A stretch of 5,770 nucleotides of DNA from Pseudomonadota bacterium. Lineage in GTDB: Bacteria > Bdellovibrionota_B > Oligoflexia > Oligoflexales > Bin106. The stretch spans positions 1 to 5,770 of the forward strand of contig JAPOQT010000171.1 of the NCBI GenBank assembly GCA_026710525.1, in the 5' to 3' direction. Under the pieces are notes generated by a model. That model ran no database searches, was not told where the DNA came from, and worked only from the letters and a program-made list of their open reading frames with translations. Positions 1 through 3,573 of this stretch are shown in pieces. A program made the position numbers and the translations under genes. Positions within the stretch are counted from its first letter, which is position 1, and every line of letters begins with the position of its first letter.

Positions 1-81
1 CTAGGACTCGCATTTAGCAAAGAAGATCGGAACGTTGTGGACATAGCTCATGAAAAGCTCGCCGATGGCACTGCGACTTAG
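1..81 (+). CDS. Possible 3' end of an unidentified gene
   Basis: Frame 1 is open from the window edge for 26 codons and ends in TAG at 79-81. The peptide ends in ...VVDIAHEKLADGTAT and has an ordinary soluble-protein composition. I do not recognise the family. No start is visible, and 26 codons is short enough for an open frame to arise by chance. The stop is followed by a run of six Ts (82-87) but I see no good hairpin before it, so it is not a convincing terminator. The opposite strand here is also partly open. Low confidence that this is a real gene end. Confidence 0.22.
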   Translation, partial: LGLAFSKEDRNVVDIAHEKLADGTAT

Positions 82-246
82 TTTTTTGCTGCACTGCCAT
101 ACTTGTGAATAACCCAATGCTCTTAATTAGGGTTTCACCATTCCCTACCAAAAGCATAGGCTGTAAATAGGGAAGATAAAAAGACTATATGCTTGACTTT
201 TTTTAATCACAGTGGTCTCTTGATACCACGGGCTTATCAACAAACT
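81..246 (-). pseudogene. Possible NmrA-like NAD(P)-binding protein relic
   Basis: Read on the minus strand, 246-198 gives SLLISPWYQETTVIKK. After a run of seven As (plus-strand Ts 198-204) a one-base shift gives VKHIVFLSSLFTAYAFGREW (197-138), then in-frame stops at 137-135 and 125-123 within NPN and EHWVIHKYGSA. The 'SP..QE...I..VKHIVFLSS...FGRE...EHW' pattern resembles the central part of NmrA-type NAD(P)-binding proteins, where a VKHxVxLSS strand is followed by a GREH-type motif. The open frame, a shift at a homopolymer and several stops fit a decayed gene. I saw no Rossmann glycine motif upstream, and the family call is from memory of its motifs, so it is weak. The segment could be chance. 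Confidence 0.27.
141..174. repeat. 7-bp inverted repeat, loop 20
   Basis: TTCCCTA at 141-147 is the exact reverse complement of TAGGGAA at 168-174, with a 20-base spacer. There is no adjacent T-run that would make it a terminator. It lies inside the possible NmrA-like relic and may have no function. Confidence 0.2.
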
Positions 247-249
247 TTA

Positions 250-414
250 GTAACTGTACTGACTTTACGAGTGATAGTGGGAATAAATATCGATGATGCG
301 CCCTCTAGTCAGAAATAGTATCAACATAGTGGCCCCATCATGATGTTAGCCACCCTCCGCAGAGGGTAATTAACATACACGAAAACGTTTCAAGCCAACT
401 GTGACACTTGCTAG
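250..414. other. Non-coding stretch downstream of the pilin relic
   Basis: I found no convincing coding frame on either strand here; all frames are interrupted by stops within a few tens of codons. It contains the hairpin at 352-367 and a 10-base perfect palindrome CATCATGATG (337-346). That palindrome is flanked by GTGGC (329-333) and GCCAC (349-353), which could form a longer imperfect stem. Nothing points to a specific RNA gene. Confidence 0.4.
352..367. terminator. Compact GC-rich hairpin, weak terminator candidate
   Basis: ACCCTC (352-357) and GAGGGT (362-367) form a perfect 6-bp stem around a 4-base loop. It lies about 50 bases past the end of the pilin relic reading on the minus strand, where a terminator would be expected. 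Neither strand has a T-run after the stem, so it is not a typical intrinsic terminator. Confidence 0.3.
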
Positions 415-935
415 CTACAGCCACTGTCTGCCACGCCCCCTACAACACAAGAAGCCGTAGACGCTGCTGTTACGCTCGCCGCTGTTATTGCCAATAAAAC
501 CAGAAGAATCAAGACACCATGTGTCTACAAATGCATTAGAGCAACCAGCTGATCTATTCTTTTAGCGGTAGCGATGATCTTGAATCTTGTAGCGTTATCA
601 GTTGTTTCAGAAGTCCCAGGACCACCTATCTCTCTTTGCTTGCTAGCATCTCCAGATAAACCATTACCATTACCATAAAAATACTTCACACTTGGAGATA
701 TTTTTATCGCAAGCTTATCTACTAAAGTATCTTCTCCCTTAATAGGCCCATCAGTACATTTAGCTTCACTAGCAGTACCATCATCCTCTGCTTGGGTGGC
801 TCTCACTTTATACTTGTCATAGGAAGGAACAGCAATCACTGACATACCAGAGATAATACCCACGGCAATCATGAGTTCTGTGAGAGAAAAACCTTTTTGA
901 TTACAAGGCTTTAGGTTGGAATTAAAACAAAGACG
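415..935 (-). pseudogene. Type IV prepilin-like gene, start lost and frameshifted
   Basis: This would be a type IV pilin or minor pilin, an inner-membrane precursor cleaved and methylated by prepilin peptidase and then assembled into pili. Minus-strand codons from 902 read NQKG|FSLTELMIAVGIISGM..., followed by SVIAVPSYDKYKVRATQAE. This is a textbook prepilin N-terminus: Gly at 893-891 before the cleavage site, Phe1, Glu5, then the hydrophobic helix. A simple start at the internal Met (872) would discard the processing site, so it is not the true start. Upstream, this frame runs back to a TGA at 983-981 with no ATG, GTG or TTG. The frame continues through ISPSVKYFYG and TRFKIIATAKRIDQ to TAG at 527-525. 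In another frame, about 558-415, the strand reads NAFVDTWCLDSSGFIGNN, the 'DTW.iD..G' segment typical of pilin C-termini, ending at TAG 417-415. A one-base loss between about 561 and 540 explains the split. Family identity is confident; non-functionality is inferred. Confidence 0.8.
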
Positions 936-936
936 A

Positions 937-949
937 GGGAGGGGGGGGG
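937..949. repeat. G-rich homopolymer tract (GGGAGGGGGGGGG)
   Basis: Three Gs, one A and nine Gs in a row on the plus strand, in otherwise A+T-rich sequence. The tract sits between the 5' end of the pilin relic (minus strand) and the broken 5' end of the AAA-ATPase-like relic (plus strand). Such tracts can vary in length by slipped-strand mispairing, but here neither strand has a start codon that a length change would join to the pilin frame. It may instead mark a rearrangement joint or be an assembly-sensitive spot. Confidence 0.6.
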
Positions 950-952
950 TAA

Positions 953-1283
953 AATTATTTTTTATTCGCTTTATCTTTAGTCACAAGCAGCGCCATGTTT
1001 TCTAAAAATATGTCTGTTTTCAGGACTCAATAATCTGACAGATATTAGTTTAGATCCCAAGCATAACACCATCTGTGGTGATATTGATCATGCTCTAGCC
1101 ACGATGTTTATGACAAAATCAAAGCACGAGATAGAGTAGAAATCAAGCAATGGTATAACGAACTGGTTAAGTGAAGAAAAATTTACTGTATTTGAGGTAG
1201 ATCAGGGTACCTAACCATTGTTCAGAAGAAATGGTAAAAAAGAGAACTATGGCACTTTCGAATCTACCCAAATTTTTCGCTAG
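953..1283 (+). pseudogene. Fragment of AAA-ATPase-like / PD-(D/E)XK nuclease family gene
   Basis: The proteins concerned have an N-terminal AAA-ATPase-like domain (PF09820 type) and a C-terminal PD-(D/E)XK nuclease-like domain (PF08011 type). They are frequent in host-associated bacteria and their role is largely unknown. Pieces in different frames line up in the family's order. LVTSSAMFSKNMSVF (977-1021) matches the 'TGVSKFSKxSxF' stretch. SGLNNLTDISLDPK, then HNTICGDIDHALATMF (1020-1109), matches 'SGLNNLxDIsLDxxYxxICG'; this frame stops at TAG 1137-1139. VEIKQWYN (1136-1159) matches 'xIKxWYNGY'. WLSEEKFTVFEV (1164-1199) matches the following 'SWxxxxxVYNP' region, then a TAA at 1212. NGKKENYGTFES (1230-1265) matches 'GKFxNYWFETGTP'. 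At least three frame changes and several stops show it is dead. The P-loop half is absent, lost beyond the G-tract. Family motifs are from memory but the serial match is strong. Confidence 0.72.
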
Positions 1284-1284
1284 A

Positions 1285-1516
1285 AAATGATGATAATGGA
1301 TGTTTTCTGCACTTAATCTTTGTCACTTTCTTGGACATATCTCTCCTGTATGGTCAGGAATCTTTGATCGCCCTAGCCATGAAGACCAGCCACAGATAGT
1401 TCATAGGTCGATGGTTACCCGATATCATGACTTTCATCAGGGCTACCAACTCTTCCTTACCACGTACGTCCCACATTGCTATGATCTAAAAAGACAGGCT
1501 TACGAGTTGTGCTGAA
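1285..1516 (-). pseudogene. Broken minus-strand frame, possibly a transposase relic
   Basis: Minus-strand frames alternate in a way that suggests one decayed gene. RKPVFLDHSNV (about 1504-1472) is in one frame. DVRGKEELVALMKVMISG, continuing to MARAIKDS (1470-1357, TGA at 1356-1354), is in a second frame and joins the first with a single-base change around 1470. LTIQERYVQESDK (about 1354-1314) is back in the first frame, and KKVTKIKCRKHP (about 1330-1295) in the second. An 'FLDHSxVxGKxxxALMxV...' stretch recalls the first-aspartate region of some DDE (IS4-like) transposases, but I cannot place it in a named IS family and saw no terminal inverted repeats. A 71-codon frame on the plus strand (1300-1515) overlaps it and has no recognisable features. 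Function is uncertain; that the region is eroded coding sequence is more likely than not. Confidence 0.33.
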
Positions 1517-1553
1517 TCAAAACTAAGCAATATAGGAGCCAACCAACTTACTA

Positions 1554-2174
1554 TTAAGAAGATTTCTTTTCAGCCTTCCCCTCAACTGTGACCTGACCTT
1601 TCATCATAGAAAAATGTCCTGGAAATAAACAGAAGAAGACAAGATCTTTTTTATTAGCTAGCACTTCAGGAGAAAACTCCACGGTTGTTTCTTCGCCACC
1701 ACCGAGGAGCTTAGTACTTACCAGAACATCGGGTGAATCAGGAATATATCCCTTCGTAGGTCCTGCTTTGAGCCCTGCCTTCACAACTTCACTCATTTTG
1801 GCACTTTCAGTAATCACAAGATTATGACCCATCTGAGTAGCAGCCATTTTACCAGTATGCTTGAGGGTAAGCTTAAATGTTTGACAAGACGCTTGTACGG
1901 TTAAATTTTTGGTACTAAGCTTCATCATATCATCAGCAGTAACCGTTTGGGCACACATCTTACTGTCATTAACTGCCTCAGAAGCTCCTTCCTTGTCCTG
2001 AGCTTTTTCCTCGCTCATCTCAGACACCTTTTTATCTGAAGCCACTTCTTTTTGGGTCATGGTCTTATCGCTTTTTTTATCATCTCCTGCTGCTTGGAGA
2101 GGTGTTGCTAAAGCGAAACAAAACAAACAAAAAATCCCAGATAGCACATACTGACATCTTATTAATAAACTCAT
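1554..2174 (-). CDS. Azurin precursor (type 1 copper protein)
   Basis: Azurin is a periplasmic one-electron carrier with a type 1 blue copper site, working with cytochromes or oxidases; the partner here is unknown. The 206-residue product starts with a hydrophobic signal peptide (about residues 8-28, cleavage likely after ATPLQA). A Lys/Asp/Glu/Ser-rich linker follows (about 30-72), then the cupredoxin domain (about 73-198). Ligands are in place: His117 in MGHN with the preceding Gly116 carbonyl, Cys182, His187 and Met191 in FCLFPGHFSMMKG, with the classic C-x4-H-x3-M spacing. Cys74 and Cys97 match azurin's structural disulfide. The Trp that follows MGHN in Pseudomonas azurin is Leu here. There is no lipobox, so it is probably soluble, unlike the Neisseria lipid-anchored Laz, although the linker is analogous. 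The start is supported by GAGGAG at 2184-2189, nine bases before ATG. It follows the thiolase gene by 159 bases and has its own promoter at 2255-2283. No clear terminator follows it. Confidence 0.95.
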   Translation of the reverse strand: MSLLIRCQYVLSGIFCLFCFALATPLQAAGDDKKSDKTMTQKEVASDKKVSEMSEEKAQDKEGASEAVNDSKMCAQTVTADDMMKLSTKNLTVQASCQTFKLTLKHTGKMAATQMGHNLVITESAKMSEVVKAGLKAGPTKGYIPDSPDVLVSTKLLGGGEETTVEFSPEVLANKKDLVFFCLFPGHFSMMKGQVTVEGKAEKKSS

Positions 2175-2183
2175 AAAACTAGA

Positions 2184-2189
2184 CTCCTC
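2184..2189 (-). promoter_or_regulatory. Ribosome binding site of the azurin gene
   Basis: GAGGAG on the minus strand, with nine bases between it and the ATG at 2174-2172. It fixes the start of the azurin precursor and keeps the complete signal peptide. Confidence 0.8.
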
Positions 2190-2254
2190 AACGATATATT
2201 AAATTTATGAAAATCATTACGACAAAACTTCGTCACTACGAAAACATCGCAGGC

Positions 2255-2283
2255 ATCATAACAGCATTTTTGATCCTTATCAA
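2255..2283 (-). promoter_or_regulatory. Sigma70 promoter with extended -10, driving azurin
   Basis: On the minus strand TTGATA (2283-2278, 5 of 6 to TTGACA) is followed after 17 bases by TATGAT (2260-2255, 5 of 6 to TATAAT). The bases before the -10 are TGT, giving the TGn extended -10 motif. Transcription would start near 2248, leaving a leader of about 73 bases before the azurin ATG. It lies about 50 bases past the thiolase stop, so azurin can be expressed apart from the fad operon. I saw no obvious operator in the leader. Confidence 0.65.
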
Positions 2284-2333
2284 CAAGTATTACGATGTGT
2301 TTTTAATCTGAACCAATTTAACCTGGTCGTTAA

Positions 2334-3557
2334 TCACAGCAGCTCAAAAACCCCTGCTGCTCCCATACCAGTGCCAATACACATGGTGACGACACCGTAT
2401 TTTTCTTGCTTACGAGTTAAGCTATGAAGCAAGGTGGCTACTAGCTTGGCGCCAGTAGCTCCTAGAGGATGACCTAAAGCAATCGCGCCACCACTAGGAT
2501 TGATTTTTGCTGGATCAAGATTAAGAGATTTAATAACAGCGAGAGACTGAGCAGCAAAGGCTTCATTGAGCTCAATATGGTCAAGATCATCTAATTTTAA
2601 CCCTGCCATAGTAAGTGCTTCGGGCAGCGCTTTAACCGGCCCTATCCCCATAATTTCAGGCTCTACTCCCGCCACACTATAACTCATCATCCTCGCGACA
2701 GGAGTGAGATTGTACTTGGTGACATATTCTTTTGAGCATACAAAACACACCGCCGCACCATCAGATACTTGGGAAGAGGTGCCGGCAGTCACTGTGCCAC
2801 CACGCATAAACACGGGCTTGAGCCTAGCGAGTTTAGCTAAACTCGTGTCTTTTCTCGGTCCTTCATCATGGCAAAACTCACCCTCTCTGACTTCCGTTGT
2901 ATCCATTCCCTCTGGGTGCTTTACCCGCACCTTAATCCGCACAGAAACAGGGAGAATCTCTGCGTTAAAATAATCGTTTGCTTGGGCCTTTAAAGCTTTT
3001 TGATGAGATAAATAAGAAAATTCATCCTGTTCTTCCCGAGACACAGCATATTGACTTGCCACTTTTTCTGCTGTGAGTCCCATATTGAGATAAATACTCG
3101 GATAGTCAGAGTAGATTTTCGCTGAGCCAACTGGTTTATGACCCATCATAGGCACCATGGTCATTGACTCCACACCACCTGCCATAAAACAATGACCACT
3201 ACCTGCGGCAATACGATCAGCTGCTAAGGCGATACTCTGAAGACCAGAAGAACAAAAACGATTAATCGTCATCCCAGGCACATTCACAGGAAGACCTGAA
3301 AGCAACCCTGACACTCGAGCCATATTCATCCCTTGCTCAGCTTCTGGCATAGCACACCCGAGGATCACATCTTCAATGGTTGCAGGATCAAACTGGGCAG
3401 ACGACTGCTTGAGTTTGGCGACCATCCCTCGCATCAAATCAGCAAAAAGTTCGTCAGGTCTTTTATGAGCAAGGCTACCTCGATATGATTTTCCGACAGC
3501 ACTCCGGTAAGCACTAACAATAAATACGTCTTTTGTGTAACCTAATTTTGGCAACAT
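2334..3557 (-). CDS. fadA: Acetyl-CoA C-acyltransferase (3-ketoacyl-CoA thiolase)
   Basis: This thiolase catalyses the last step of fatty acid beta-oxidation in the cytoplasm: 3-ketoacyl-CoA plus CoA gives acetyl-CoA and a chain two carbons shorter. It has 407 residues from the start chosen here, normal for a thiolase. The nucleophilic Cys is at about residue 102 (NRFCSSG), NEAF at 331-334, the catalytic His at 363 (GHPLGATG) and the second Cys at 393 (CIGTGMGAAG). The usual GGxESM, MGLTAE and SDGAA segments are also present. Two ATGs are possible: 3563, only 3 bases from the AGGAG at 3567-3571, and 3557, 9 bases from it; the second is favoured. The substituted residue in GTSSQ (often GNSSQ or GNASG in thiolases) is a minor difference. 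It directly follows the FadN-type gene and is surely in its operon. The sequence fits degradative thiolases better than biosynthetic ones because of this partnership, but chain-length preference cannot be read. Confidence 0.95.
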   Translation of the reverse strand: MLPKLGYTKDVFIVSAYRSAVGKSYRGSLAHKRPDELFADLMRGMVAKLKQSSAQFDPATIEDVILGCAMPEAEQGMNMARVSGLLSGLPVNVPGMTINRFCSSGLQSIALAADRIAAGSGHCFMAGGVESMTMVPMMGHKPVGSAKIYSDYPSIYLNMGLTAEKVASQYAVSREEQDEFSYLSHQKALKAQANDYFNAEILPVSVRIKVRVKHPEGMDTTEVREGEFCHDEGPRKDTSLAKLARLKPVFMRGGTVTAGTSSQVSDGAAVCFVCSKEYVTKYNLTPVARMMSYSVAGVEPEIMGIGPVKALPEALTMAGLKLDDLDHIELNEAFAAQSLAVIKSLNLDPAKINPSGGAIALGHPLGATGAKLVATLLHSLTRKQEKYGVVTMCIGTGMGAAGVFELL

Positions 3558-3566
3558 GATCATGAA

Positions 3567-3571
3567 CTCCT
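3567..3571 (-). promoter_or_regulatory. Ribosome binding site deciding the thiolase start
   Basis: AGGAG on the minus strand, inside the 10-base gap between the FadN-type stop codon (3576-3574) and the first ATG (3563). Spacing is 3 bases to the first ATG and 9 to the second (3557), so the second is the better start. The close packing implies translational coupling. Confidence 0.7.
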
Positions 3572-3573
3572 AG

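Noticed and set aside
14..100. Minus-strand 28-codon frame beginning MAVQQKTKSQ..., resembling the start of ribosomal protein L32 (RpmF)
   Set aside because: Only the first few residues and a scattered K/T/RR pattern match. The rest diverges, no Shine-Dalgarno sequence precedes it, the zinc-binding or C-terminal part is absent, and it overlaps other weak frames. Probably coincidence, though a tiny rpmF relic cannot be excluded.
937..949. Phase-variable switch controlling the pilin
   Set aside because: Changing the tract length does not join the pilin frame to any start codon: each upstream frame hits a stop shortly before the tract with no ATG, GTG or TTG between.
1300..1515. Plus-strand 71-codon open frame (MFSALNLCHF...)
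   Set aside because: No recognisable domain, no ribosome binding site of note, rich in His, Cys and Tyr as expected for an antisense frame, and it overlaps a more protein-like broken frame on the minus strand.
2196..2225. Second promoter candidate for azurin (TTGTCG, 18 bases, TAATAT on the minus strand)
   Set aside because: Only 4 of 6 matches at each box, and transcription would begin within the ribosome binding site. The promoter at 2255-2283 is far better.
2310..2336. Possible terminator after the thiolase stop (ACCA...TGGT repeat)
   Set aside because: The stem is only 4-5 bp with a wobble pair, and no T-run follows it on the minus strand.
2704..2973. Plus-strand 89-codon open frame inside the thiolase gene
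   Set aside because: Antisense shadow of a confidently identified gene, with no family resemblance of its own.
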